Origin: an uncultured Cellvibrio sp. | GTDB taxonomy: Bacteria > Pseudomonadota > Gammaproteobacteria > Pseudomonadales > Cellvibrionaceae | Assembly (NCBI GenBank): GCA_946481095.1 | Contig: CAMLML010000027.1 | Location: forward strand, 1-54,190 | DNA: 54,190 nucleotides | Reading direction: 5' to 3' | Shown: one piece after another, positions 1-8,819 of the stretch | Layout: the number at the start of each line of letters is the position of its first letter | How positions within the stretch are numbered: position 1 is the first letter of the stretch | Position numbers and translations under genes: made by a program | The notes under the pieces: model-generated | Databases searched by the model: none | Told to the model about the DNA's origin: nothing | What the model saw: the letters and a program-made list of their open reading frames with translations, nothing else

Positions 1-2580
1 CTGAAAAGCTTGCAGACCGCAATGGAGGTCAAGCGCAATTCAACAACCATAGTGGAAGCAATTTCGGCAGAAGATATAGGCCAATTGCCAGATGTATCTA
101 TCAGTGATTCATTGAAGCGTTTACCAGGTTTGGCACAAGACCGCGACCGCGGTAATGGTAGCCAGATTTCTATTCGTGGTATGGGTGGGATGTTGGGCTT
201 TACTACTCTTAATGGCCGTGAAGTTGCCATTCTTGAAGAGACTCGTAACATTCGTTATGACCAGTTCCCGTCAGAGTTAATCAATGCTGCACAAGTCTAC
301 AAAACTCCACAGGCTTCAATCCTTGAAGGTGGTGTGTCCGGTAGCGTAAACCTGAATACCATCAAGCCATTGGATTACGACAGCACCAAAGTAGTTGTTG
401 ACCTGCGCGTCTCCACCTTTGATTTGGGTAAGGATATAGATGATGCAGCCAACGATGGTATGGGGCAGCGCATCAGTATTTCTTATATCGACCAATATTT
501 GGATAATACCCTTGGTGTTGCCATAGGTTACTCAGGTCGTTCAGAGCCAATTGCCACTCAAAGAGCAGAGCTCTGGAATTACGGTGATACCTGGCACAAT
601 CCTATCTGGAGTAACGATCTGAATGCGCCGGTTCTTGCACCTTGGGGCGGTTCTGCCCTGGTGCGTGGCGGTGAAGATGAACGTAAAGGTGTGATGACAG
701 CTATCCAGTGGAAACCTAATGAGAATCTTGAAGTTTCCTATGACGGATTTTGGTCTGCATTTGATATTTCCGAAAGCCAACGTGGTTTTGACTTTGGAAT
801 CCGTGAGTGGGGCGGTGGTTTGGTTATAGACAAAACTGCTCCCACAGCCTACGACAACAATGTATACAGCGGTAATACGGCGGCCCTGGATTTGTTGGCA
901 GGCACTGTCGAATTGAGTTCATTGCGTAACCTCAACGAAGAATATGTTCAGGATGACGAGTTGACCAGTCACGGTTTGAATGTGAAATGGAATATGGATC
1001 TCTGGACTATCGCGGCAGATGCAGGAATTTCCGAAACCAGTCGCGACAAACGTTGGTCTACTGTTCGCACGGTTGTTGGTACTCCGGGCTGGGCCAGATT
1101 CGGCTCTACTTCTGATGGGCGTATGACATTTGAGCTGTTGAACGCGGATCTTACTGATTTGTCCGACATCTCTATTGGCGACCTTCAAGTACAGCCTGAT
1201 GCAGAAGGCGGCGATGAACTCTCATCATTCAAGTTGGATTTCCAGCGTGATCTCGAAAATGGCTTTTTGCAGTCAGTGAAATTTGGTCTGGCTGCATCCG
1301 GTCGTGAAAAATTTGAACATAGCCAGATTTGGACACAAAGTGCTACCCAGAATGCGGCCAATCCTATTCCTTCGAGCGCTGTGATTGATGCCAAAAGTGA
1401 CAGTTATTGGAGTGATTTGCCTGATTATTTGAGTCTGGATCAAGGTGAACTCATCAATTACTACTTCGGTTCTCTGCAAAATCCGAATCCCGGTGATGCA
1501 GATGATTTAATTGCCAGTTGGGATGTCAGTGAAGATATTTTTGCCCAATATATCCAATTTGATTTTGCTACCGAAATTGGCAGCATGCCTTTGACCGGTA
1601 ATATTGGTGTACGTAATGTCACTACTGAAACCACATCCAGTGGTTATCAACAAGGTGAAGATGTTTGGGTAGAAGTGACCCCTGGTGTATGGGAACCACA
1701 GCAAGTCGTTGATGCTGTGTCAGTTGATCATGATTACGATGATGTACTGCCGAGCACTAACTGGACACTGGGGATCGCTGAAGATAAGTTGATTCGTCTT
1801 GCACTGGGTAAAACCATGGCACGTGCACCGGTCAATATGATGAGCCCAAGCTATAACCTGAATCAGGATCTGTACGGTTCAAACCCGGGTGAATCTACCT
1901 CCGGTAATCCGAAACTGGATCCTTTCCGTGCTGATCAGGCAGATTTGGCTTTCGAATGGTATTACTCGGAAGGTTCACAAGCAGCTGTTAACTTCTTCTA
2001 TAAAGATCTGGAAAGTTTTATCGCCCGCGCAGCGGATGCTGAAACCATCACAGTTAATGGTACGGATTATTTAGTGTCACGCCCGATCAATGGCAGTGGT
2101 GGTTACATTCGTGGTTATGAATTGTTGTGGCAACAATCGTTTGATTTCCTGCCGGCACCCTTTAATGGTTTGGGTATTTACACCAACTATTCACACAATG
2201 AATCCAACGTAGAACAATTTGTACCGCTGCACAGTTCTTACAAAGCACCTTTGACCGGTTTGTCAGAAGACGTTGCCAACTTCACTCTCTGGTATTACAT
2301 CAACGGTTTTGAAGCGCGTACATCTTATAGTTATCGCAGTGCTTTCCAACGTGACATCAATTTGGTGATGGGTGAAGAAGGTGTGAACGATGATGAAGGT
2401 TATTGGGATTTGAGTTTGTCTTATGAATTCAATGAGCATTACAAGGTTTATTTCCAGGTACAAAACCTGACGGATGAACCTTACAGAACTTATGGTTTGG
2501 AATCTAACAATCCGAACCATATCAACAAGTACGAAGAGTTTGGTACTCGCTACTCCCTGGGCGTGAACTGGAAGTTGTAA
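1..2580 (+). CDS. TonB-dependent outer-membrane receptor (5' end outside window)
   Basis: The reading frame is open from base 1 with no start codon, signal peptide or TonB box, so the gene begins upstream. The first ~130 residues are a typical plug domain (AEDIGQLPDVSISDSLKRLP, then QISIRGM), and the rest is a long beta-barrel rich in alternating aromatic residues, ending in YSLGVNWKL. The plug wording matches the Caulobacter-type TonB receptors that import oligosaccharides in carbohydrate-degrading proteobacteria. It lies directly upstream of GH53 and GH2 genes, so I infer that it imports galacto-oligosaccharides across the outer membrane using TonB energy. A hairpin terminator follows the stop codon. 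The family is certain; the substrate is inferred from neighbours. Confidence 0.93.
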   Translation: MKSLQTAMEVKRNSTTIVEAISAEDIGQLPDVSISDSLKRLPGLAQDRDRGNGSQISIRGMGGMLGFTTLNGREVAILEETRNIRYDQFPSELINAAQVYKTPQASILEGGVSGSVNLNTIKPLDYDSTKVVVDLRVSTFDLGKDIDDAANDGMGQRISISYIDQYLDNTLGVAIGYSGRSEPIATQRAELWNYGDTWHNPIWSNDLNAPVLAPWGGSALVRGGEDERKGVMTAIQWKPNENLEVSYDGFWSAFDISESQRGFDFGIREWGGGLVIDKTAPTAYDNNVYSGNTAALDLLAGTVELSSLRNLNEEYVQDDELTSHGLNVKWNMDLWTIAADAGISETSRDKRWSTVRTVVGTPGWARFGSTSDGRMTFELLNADLTDLSDISIGDLQVQPDAEGGDELSSFKLDFQRDLENGFLQSVKFGLAASGREKFEHSQIWTQSATQNAANPIPSSAVIDAKSDSYWSDLPDYLSLDQGELINYYFGSLQNPNPGDADDLIASWDVSEDIFAQYIQFDFATEIGSMPLTGNIGVRNVTTETTSSGYQQGEDVWVEVTPGVWEPQQVVDAVSVDHDYDDVLPSTNWTLGIAEDKLIRLALGKTMARAPVNMMSPSYNLNQDLYGSNPGESTSGNPKLDPFRADQADLAFEWYYSEGSQAAVNFFYKDLESFIARAADAETITVNGTDYLVSRPINGSGGYIRGYELLWQQSFDFLPAPFNGLGIYTNYSHNESNVEQFVPLHSSYKAPLTGLSEDVANFTLWYYINGFEARTSYSYRSAFQRDINLVMGEEGVNDDEGYWDLSLSYEFNEHYKVYFQVQNLTDEPYRTYGLESNNPNHINKYEEFGTRYSLGVNWKL

Positions 2581-2605
2581 TTAACTGGAAATGTAGTGGA
2601 ACTTT

Positions 2606-2630
2606 GAGCACAGGATGTGCTCGCTTTTTT
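2606..2630 (+). terminator. Rho-independent terminator or attenuator after the receptor gene
   Basis: A perfect 7-bp stem (GAGCACA / TGTGCTC) with a 3-nt GGA loop is followed by GC and six T residues. It begins 25 bases after the receptor stop and ends 22 bases before the GH53 start. With no other promoter obvious in the gap, it may act as a partial terminator that lowers enzyme expression relative to the receptor. Confidence 0.7.
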
Positions 2631-2652
2631 GTCCATTTTTTTGGTGGTAATT

Positions 2653-3855
2653 ATGACTTTATTTAAAACGCTGATAGTTTTTCTATTGGTTGTGTTTCTC
2701 TCTGCCTGTGCTGGACACTCCGCAAACGACTCCGGTGTAAAAAGTAGTGCGGCAAGTTCAGCAGCCAGTTCCAGAATGGTGATGCCTAAAGCTGCTCAAT
2801 TTTTTGCGGGAGCAGATTTGTCTTATGTCAATGAAATGCAGGATTGTGGTGCTGAATATCGATTCAAGGGCACTGCTTATGATCCCTTTGTCTTGTTTGC
2901 CAATGCCAACACCAATTTGGTGAGAGTTCGCCTTTGGCATAATCCCAATTGGACCCGGTACAGCAATATTCACGATGTCATCAAAACAATTCAGCGTGCA
3001 AAAGATGCAGGCATGAAAGTGTTGTTGGATTTCCATTATTCCGATACCTGGGCTGATCCTGAAAAACAATTTATTCCCGCTGCATGGGAATCTTTGCATG
3101 CGGATACTCCTGCGCTTGCGCAAGCAATGTACGACTACACCTATAGCACGCTTTTGGAACTGAACAGTAAAAATCTTTTACCTGAGTTTGTGCAAATTGG
3201 AAATGAAACCAACAGCGAAATTATGCAATTGGAAGCATCCATGAATACCAAAACAATTAATTGGCAACGCAATGCGGCTTTATTGAATAAGGGCATCAAA
3301 GCGGTTACTGATTTTAATCAGCAACAATCCACACAAGTGAAAATATTGTTGCACATAGCACAACCTGAAAATGCGCTTGTGTGGTTCAGGCAGGCAACTG
3401 CTGCAGGCGTTTCCGGGTTTGATGTAATCGGCTTGAGTTATTATCCCAAGTGGTCAATTTACGATTTAACCAATATCGGCGATGCAATTGCCGAATTAAA
3501 AACAACTTACAACAAAGATGTGATGATTGTTGAAACGGCCTACCCCTGGACACTGGAAGGTTACGATCAGGCAGCCAATGTATTGGGATCCGATAGTTTG
3601 GTTGCAGGATACGGTGCTACGCCAAAAGGCCAATACGATTACCTGATGCAATTGGCTTCACAAGTTATCAGCGCCGGTGGTATGGGAATTATTTATTGGG
3701 AGCCCGCATGGGTCAGCACTTCCTGTTCAACACTTTGGGGGCAGGGCTCTCATTGGGAAAATGCCAGCTTTTTTTATCCTCCTGCTGGAAATGACGCGCT
3801 TGAAGCCATTATGTTTTTTCAGGATGCGCAAACACTCTATAACAATGCTCCTTAA
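2653..3855 (+). CDS. Endo-beta-1,4-galactanase, GH53 family lipoprotein
   Basis: This enzyme cleaves beta-1,4-galactan, the side chain of pectic rhamnogalacturonan I. From the ATG at 2653 the protein has 400 residues and opens with a lipoprotein signal ending LSAC (Cys19). A longer GTG-started version at 2617 would start inside the terminator hairpin and is rejected. GH53 hallmarks are GADLSYVNEM, RVRLWHNPNW, VQIGNETNS with acid/base Glu185, and MIVETAYPWT with nucleophile Glu294. A serine/alanine-rich linker (about 24-41) separates the lipid anchor from the catalytic barrel. The residue after Cys19 is Ala, consistent with sorting to the outer membrane. It sits between the receptor and the beta-galactosidase, fitting surface cleavage of galactan. 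Confidence 0.95.
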   Translation: MTLFKTLIVFLLVVFLSACAGHSANDSGVKSSAASSAASSRMVMPKAAQFFAGADLSYVNEMQDCGAEYRFKGTAYDPFVLFANANTNLVRVRLWHNPNWTRYSNIHDVIKTIQRAKDAGMKVLLDFHYSDTWADPEKQFIPAAWESLHADTPALAQAMYDYTYSTLLELNSKNLLPEFVQIGNETNSEIMQLEASMNTKTINWQRNAALLNKGIKAVTDFNQQQSTQVKILLHIAQPENALVWFRQATAAGVSGFDVIGLSYYPKWSIYDLTNIGDAIAELKTTYNKDVMIVETAYPWTLEGYDQAANVLGSDSLVAGYGATPKGQYDYLMQLASQVISAGGMGIIYWEPAWVSTSCSTLWGQGSHWENASFFYPPAGNDALEAIMFFQDAQTLYNNAP

Positions 3856-3864
3856 TGAATGATG

Positions 3865-3879
3865 GGCGCTTGATGCGCC
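3865..3879 (+). other. Small intercistronic hairpin (GGCGC-TTGAT-GCGCC)
   Basis: A perfect 5-bp GC stem with a 5-nt loop fills the gap between the GH53 stop and the GH2 start. There is no T run, so it is not a simple terminator. It could stabilise mRNA ends or influence translation of the next gene. Confidence 0.4.
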
Positions 3880-3882
3880 TTG

Positions 3883-6273
3883 ATGAACAAGATAATTCAG
3901 GTAAAAAAGATGTTAACAATAAAATATGTTGTTGAGAAATACTGGTTATTGATTGTGCTGGGATCTGTATTTTTTATCGGTGGGTGTCAGGACAAGCTGT
4001 CTGAATCCAGCGCAAGCAATCAATATGTGGCACCGGTGTTGTTTAACAGTGATTGGCAGTTTATTAACAGTGATATCGATAGAAGTTGGGCTGCAATAAA
4101 AAATGAAACTCTGTGGATGCCAGTTGACTTGCCTCATACAACTCGCATTGAGCCAAAAGTTGTGAATAATCAATGGCAGGGTTTTGCCTGGTATCGTAAA
4201 AAAATTACAGCAGATAAAAGCTGGAATCAGAAAAAAATTTATGTCGATTTCGAAGCGGCTATGAATACGGCAGAAGTTTGGTTAAACGATAAAAAGTTGG
4301 GATCGCATCTTGGCGGATATTTACCTTTTTCTGTTGAATTGCCTGCGAATCTGGTTGGTGAAAACTGGCTTTATGTAAAATTGGATAATCGTGATAATGC
4401 TATCACGGGACCCAAACCACTCAAGTTGTTGGATTTTAATACCTATGGAGGTATTTACCGCAATGTTTGGTTGCGTCTTGAAAATACCACACACATCACT
4501 GATGCAGTGGCTGCCAATAAAACAGCTTCGGGTGGCGTTTTTGTTACCTATCCAAAAGTAGCCGAGACAGAATCTTTTGTGCAGGTGAAAACACATTTGG
4601 TTTCTGCAAATAATAATTTGCTGGAAATCAAACAAAATCTTTATTTTGGCGATGAGTTAGTTACCTCTGTTAAACAGTCGGTGTCAGGAAATTCAGATGA
4701 AATTGAAAATACCCAAACCCTGATTGTCAAACAACCCAAATTATGGTCACCTTCAACACCGCATCTATACAAACTTGAAACGCTGGTAATGGATGCAGGT
4801 GTGGTAATTGATAAAAAAGTTACCCGGATTGGTATTCGTGAATTTAAATTCCAACACAATCAGTTGTATATCAATGGTAAAAAAACGTTTTTGCGTGGTG
4901 TGAATCGTCATCAGGAATATCCTTATGTGGGTTATGCCCTGTCAGATGCAGCCCAATATCGCGATGCAGAAAAAATAAAAGCGGCAGGGTTTGATTATAT
5001 TCGTCTTTCTCATTATCCGCATGCCACTGCGTTCATGGACGCCGCTGATGAATTGGGATTGGTTTTGCTGGATTCTATTTTAGGTTGGCAATATGTCAGT
5101 GAAGATCCTGAATTTCAAAATCAAGTGGTACAAACCTGTCGCGATATGATTCGCCGTGATCGCAATCATCCTTCTGTGTTAGCTTGGGAATGTTCATTGA
5201 ATGAGTCCTGGATGAAGGAATCTCTGATTGATCGTTTCACTCAGGCAGTACACGAAGAATATCCCGGAGAAAATGTGTATTCCGCCGGTTGGCAGGAATA
5301 TGGATACGATATTTATTTGCAAGCACGCCAGCACAGAATCGAACACTATAAAACTCCGGAAAAACCTTACATGGTTTCCGAATATGGTGATTGGGAATAC
5401 TATGCAATGAACGCGGGCCTGAATCAGGATAAATGGCAAAATTTATTGCAGGCCGAACGTTCCAGCCGACAATTATTAACGGATGGTGAAATCCGTTTAC
5501 AACAACAAGCGCGTAATCTCGTTGAGGCGCACAATGACAATTTTAATACGCCGGCATTTGGCGATGGTTATTGGGTGATGTTTGATTACAATCGCGGTTA
5601 TGCAGATGATCTTGAAGCTTCGGGAATTATGAGTATCGATCGTTTGCCGAAATTCAGTTATTACTTTTTTCAAAGTCAACGTGATGCCAATGATTTTGCG
5701 GGGCCTTTGGCAGGCGGTTACATGGTGCACCTTGCGACCTATTGGCAAAAAGATTCGTCGTTGACTGTTCCGGTATTTAGCAATGCAGAAAAAATAGAAA
5801 TTTACCTAAATGGCGAACAATTGGGTGAGGCATTGGCATCGGAAACGGAAGCGAAATATTTACGCTATCCCCCGAAATTTTTTACCTTCCCCAAATTTGT
5901 TGCCGGAGAAATTAAAGCAGTGGCTTATGCAAAGGGTAAAAAAGTCGCTGAGCACAGAATAGTGACGCCGGGTGAACCTGTTGCCTTGCAATTGGCTTTG
6001 GATAAGTCATCTATTCCACCACAGGCTGATCGTAATGATGTTATTTTTGTGCGCGCAACTCTGGTTGATGCAGCAGGTAATCATTCCCGTATTAATCTGG
6101 GTGAAGTTCAGTTTGGTGTCGAAGGCGATGCAAGTTTATTGTCACCGGCCAAAGTGTTGACTGAAAACGGTACGGCAACAAGTTTGTTGCAATTGGGTTC
6201 TGATTTAAGCAAGATTAAAATCAGGGCACAGTATAAAAATATTCGCGCTGACGCCATTTCTCTGGATATTTAA
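3883..6273 (+). CDS. Beta-galactosidase-type GH2 family lipoprotein
   Basis: A retaining glycosidase that probably releases galactose from galacto-oligosaccharides made by the upstream GH53 enzyme. The order is sugar-binding jelly-roll domain, Ig-like domain, TIM barrel (from about residue 325, RGVNRHQEYPYVG), then C-terminal beta domains. Catalytic residues are visible: acid/base Glu441 in ECSLNES and nucleophile Glu500 in VSEYGDWEYY. The N-terminus has a membrane stretch ending FIGGC, a lipobox, so the protein is probably membrane-anchored rather than cytoplasmic like LacZ. ATG 3883 has no clear ribosome site; ATG 3910, nine codons later, follows AGG and keeps the whole signal, so it is a real alternative. 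Beta-galactosidase is favoured by context, but GH2 also holds glucuronidases and mannosidases. Confidence 0.9.
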   Translation: MNKIIQVKKMLTIKYVVEKYWLLIVLGSVFFIGGCQDKLSESSASNQYVAPVLFNSDWQFINSDIDRSWAAIKNETLWMPVDLPHTTRIEPKVVNNQWQGFAWYRKKITADKSWNQKKIYVDFEAAMNTAEVWLNDKKLGSHLGGYLPFSVELPANLVGENWLYVKLDNRDNAITGPKPLKLLDFNTYGGIYRNVWLRLENTTHITDAVAANKTASGGVFVTYPKVAETESFVQVKTHLVSANNNLLEIKQNLYFGDELVTSVKQSVSGNSDEIENTQTLIVKQPKLWSPSTPHLYKLETLVMDAGVVIDKKVTRIGIREFKFQHNQLYINGKKTFLRGVNRHQEYPYVGYALSDAAQYRDAEKIKAAGFDYIRLSHYPHATAFMDAADELGLVLLDSILGWQYVSEDPEFQNQVVQTCRDMIRRDRNHPSVLAWECSLNESWMKESLIDRFTQAVHEEYPGENVYSAGWQEYGYDIYLQARQHRIEHYKTPEKPYMVSEYGDWEYYAMNAGLNQDKWQNLLQAERSSRQLLTDGEIRLQQQARNLVEAHNDNFNTPAFGDGYWVMFDYNRGYADDLEASGIMSIDRLPKFSYYFFQSQRDANDFAGPLAGGYMVHLATYWQKDSSLTVPVFSNAEKIEIYLNGEQLGEALASETEAKYLRYPPKFFTFPKFVAGEIKAVAYAKGKKVAEHRIVTPGEPVALQLALDKSSIPPQADRNDVIFVRATLVDAAGNHSRINLGEVQFGVEGDASLLSPAKVLTENGTATSLLQLGSDLSKIKIRAQYKNIRADAISLDI

Positions 6274-6282
6274 TTGTCTCTT

Positions 6283-6308
6283 GTCCGGAGAGTCTTGGCT
6301 CTCTGGAC
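6283..6308 (+). other. Intercistronic hairpin between GH2 and transporter genes
   Basis: GTCCGGAGAG and CTCTCTGGAC pair over 10 positions with one mismatch around a 6-nt loop. No T run follows. It fills most of the 42-base gap and ends a few bases before the transporter start, so it may affect message stability or ribosome access. Confidence 0.4.
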
Positions 6309-6315
6309 TTGATAC

Positions 6316-7668
6316 ATGCAAAATAACCACACTGCTATTTATCTCCATCAAAAAGTTTCTTTGGGTGCCGGTTATTTCACGGTATTTTTTTTGGGCCAGG
6401 CTATTCCGGTGTTGGCCATACCTCATTATCAAATGACTCTGGGTGTCAATCCTGCTTTGTTGGGAATATTGATGGCCGTTCCTCTTTTTATCGCCAGCTG
6501 TTTTGGCGTCTGGTTTGGTCATGCTTCTGATCGATTTCACTCGCGTTTTGGTCGAAGACGGCCGTTTATGTTTGTTGCTGCGTTGATAACAACATTGAGT
6601 TACGGTTTTTTATGGATGCCACCTGAATCCGCCACAGCGACTGAATTGATGGTGTATTTCGGCAGTTTAAGTTTGTTATTTCAATTGGCCAGTGTGGTTT
6701 ATTCAATCTCGTTAAACAGTCTTGTTTATGAAAGCTCGCCTAATGTGCAACAACGTACAGCACTGATGGGATTTACCACTTATTTTGTTAAAGCGGGATC
6801 ACTGTGTTATCAGTGGGTTTATCCACTTTCTGTATTCAGTTTTGCCGGGATTGTATTGGGAGTGGAGGGCACAGGTTGGTTATTGGCGATAGTTGTTTTT
6901 TTATTTCTGGGAATCCTGCCTGTGTTAACCATAAGGGAATCACATCAGCCATCAGTGAAAGCTGAATATTTATCTTTTTACCAAAGTTTAAAAATTACAT
7001 TAAACAACAAAGCCATGATTTTTATTCTTGGTTTGACGCTTTTGCAGATGGGCGGATCAGCTTATGCGGTGACTATGGATTATTATTTGTTGGTGTATCA
7101 GGTATTCGCCGGTGATATTGCGCAGGGTGCTGTAGCAAAAGGCGCGCTTTCCACTGCCTATGCAGCGGTTAGTATTCTCTCTGTACCGCTGATTTTAAAA
7201 TTGGTTGGCCGTTATGGGCGGCTCAATACTCTTTGTATCATCTATCTGCTGAATACATTGGGTGGCATTTTAAAATGGTTTCTGTTTGTTCCGGGCATGG
7301 GGTTGTGGGTGGTACTGGATGCAATACTTTGTGGTGCAATCTGGAGTGCGATGGTTATTCTGATTCCATCGATGATTTCAGAGCTTGCGCAGAATCAACG
7401 TATGCATACCCGGATCAGTTGCTCGGGAATTTATTCTTCAATACATGGATGGATATTAAGTTTGAGTGCAGTGCTTGTTTTAATTTTGAGTGGTTTTACA
7501 CTTGGCGCGATAGGGTTTGATGCGAGTCTTGGTGGCAATCAACAGCATTCAACACTCTCCTGGATGCGATACATTCTGGTAGCGGGTACTGTTATTTGCA
7601 GCTTGTTTGCATTATGTTGGGTAAAGCGTTGGCAATCACAGCCTGACAATTATCAATTCGTTGGTTAA
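6316..7668 (+). CDS. GPH-family sugar:cation symporter (MFS superfamily)
   Basis: A 450-residue inner-membrane protein with about twelve hydrophobic segments. The cytoplasmic loop after the second segment reads HASDRFHSRFGRRRPFMF, the signature of the glycoside-pentoside-hexuronide:cation family (MelB relatives) and of related proteobacterial sugar symporters. Encoded between the GH2 enzyme and the LacI regulator, it probably moves galactose or short galacto-oligosaccharides from periplasm to cytoplasm with a proton or sodium ion. The start is ATG 6316, about 10 codons before the first conserved residues. Only 6 bases separate its stop from the regulator, so they are co-transcribed. The family call is good; substrate is inferred. 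Confidence 0.85.
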   Translation: MQNNHTAIYLHQKVSLGAGYFTVFFLGQAIPVLAIPHYQMTLGVNPALLGILMAVPLFIASCFGVWFGHASDRFHSRFGRRRPFMFVAALITTLSYGFLWMPPESATATELMVYFGSLSLLFQLASVVYSISLNSLVYESSPNVQQRTALMGFTTYFVKAGSLCYQWVYPLSVFSFAGIVLGVEGTGWLLAIVVFLFLGILPVLTIRESHQPSVKAEYLSFYQSLKITLNNKAMIFILGLTLLQMGGSAYAVTMDYYLLVYQVFAGDIAQGAVAKGALSTAYAAVSILSVPLILKLVGRYGRLNTLCIIYLLNTLGGILKWFLFVPGMGLWVVLDAILCGAIWSAMVILIPSMISELAQNQRMHTRISCSGIYSSIHGWILSLSAVLVLILSGFTLGAIGFDASLGGNQQHSTLSWMRYILVAGTVICSLFALCWVKRWQSQPDNYQFVG

Positions 7669-7674
7669 TTTTTT

Positions 7675-8679
7675 ATGGTAACAATAAAAGATGTTGCACG
7701 GGTTGCGGGGGTTTCTACCGCAACTGTATCGCGCGTAGTGCATGGTGGCGGACAAGTAGGCGATGATTGCCGTGCAAGGGTTAAAAAAATAATTGAGGAG
7801 TTGGGCTACAGGCCCAATTCGAATGCGCGGGCCTTGGTGAGTAAAACCAGTACTACATTGGGTGTTGTGACGCCCCGTTTATCCATGACATTTTTTGGCT
7901 GTCTGGCTGCAGGTGCTGAAATTGCAGCACGAAAAAATAATTACAAATTGTTAATGAGCAACTCGCTTTATGAAACCAAAACGGAACTTGAAGCAATCGA
8001 ATCGTTACGCGAACACAGCTGTGATGCGATAGTGCTGCACAGTGAATATTCCGATGAAAAAACATTGATTGAGTTGTCAAAAAAAATTCCAGGATTGGTT
8101 TTAATTAATCGTTTTATTCCAAAATTGGCTCATCGTTGCGTGTGGTTGGATAATCAGGCTGGCTCACGGGAAATTACCCGTTATCTCATTCAAAAAGGGC
8201 ACAAGGACATAGCGGTGGTGACCAGTGTTTACCAAAACAGTGATCCCGAGCTTCGTATTCAGGGAATTCACAAATCCATGCAGGAAGCCGGATTGCATTT
8301 GCCTCATGAATCAATTGCGGAGTCCACAGCCAATCTCAAAGGTGGCGAGGATGCCGTTCAATTACTGCTGGATCGCGGTATTAAATTCACTGCTGTGATT
8401 GCTTACAACGATCTGATGGCAGTGGGAGCAATGAATCGTTTACAGGATATGGGAATAAGAGTACCGGAAGATGTATCTGTGGTTGGTTTTGATAACCTTT
8501 ATGTCAGCCGCAGCTGTCGCCCACAATTAACTACCATGAATTATCCTATTGAATCTATGGCAACCTATGCTGCAGAGCTGGCAATTAAATTGAGTCAGGG
8601 AAGCACAGAAGCCCAGGGACAAACCCATTTGTTTATCCCTGAATTGGTGGAACGAAAATCAGTGATTAAAAGAGTTTAA
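7675..8679 (+). CDS. LacI/GalR-family transcriptional regulator
   Basis: A 334-residue repressor. Residues 3-50 form the LacI helix-turn-helix and hinge (TIKDVARVAGVSTATVSRVV, then GYRPNSNARALVSK), followed by a periplasmic-binding-protein-like effector domain with typical blocks such as AYNDLMAVGAM and VSVVGFDNL. The gene follows the transporter by 6 bases and is the last of the galactan locus, so it probably controls this locus and itself in response to galactose or a galacto-oligosaccharide. No convincing palindromic operator is visible inside the locus; the main promoter is presumably upstream of the receptor, outside the window. The codons are ordinary for the window. Confidence 0.92.
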   Translation: MVTIKDVARVAGVSTATVSRVVHGGGQVGDDCRARVKKIIEELGYRPNSNARALVSKTSTTLGVVTPRLSMTFFGCLAAGAEIAARKNNYKLLMSNSLYETKTELEAIESLREHSCDAIVLHSEYSDEKTLIELSKKIPGLVLINRFIPKLAHRCVWLDNQAGSREITRYLIQKGHKDIAVVTSVYQNSDPELRIQGIHKSMQEAGLHLPHESIAESTANLKGGEDAVQLLLDRGIKFTAVIAYNDLMAVGAMNRLQDMGIRVPEDVSVVGFDNLYVSRSCRPQLTTMNYPIESMATYAAELAIKLSQGSTEAQGQTHLFIPELVERKSVIKRV

Positions 8680-8762
8680 TTGCTGATATTTTTTGTTGCG
8701 GGTTAATTCTTAATCTATCTCTCACCAAGTAGGACAGACACCTACATTCCAGAGAGTGACTG

Positions 8763-8771
8763 TGTTACTAT
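8763..8771 (+). promoter_or_regulatory. Candidate extended -10 promoter of gyrA
   Basis: TGT-TACTAT forms an extended -10 box immediately followed by CGCGGCC and a pyrimidine run, giving a leader of about 40 bases. No good -35 box is seen (TACATT at 17-bp spacing). Just upstream, 8720-8758, a two-tier hairpin (CTCTC/GAGAG outside GTAGG/CCTAC) could be a supercoiling- or factor-responsive element; this is only a suggestion. Confidence 0.45.
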
Positions 8772-8819
8772 CGCGGCCTCTTTTTCCAGTCCCCTAACAA
8801 TAAGGAATGCGATATTCCC

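Noticed and set aside
2617..2652. GTG start for the GH53 gene at 2617
   Set aside because: It lies inside the terminator stem; ATG 2653 gives a correct lipoprotein signal.
7675..8819. LacI operator inside or just after the regulator gene
   Set aside because: No palindrome with a central CG of the usual LacI/GalR type was found; the operator is probably upstream of the receptor, beyond the window.
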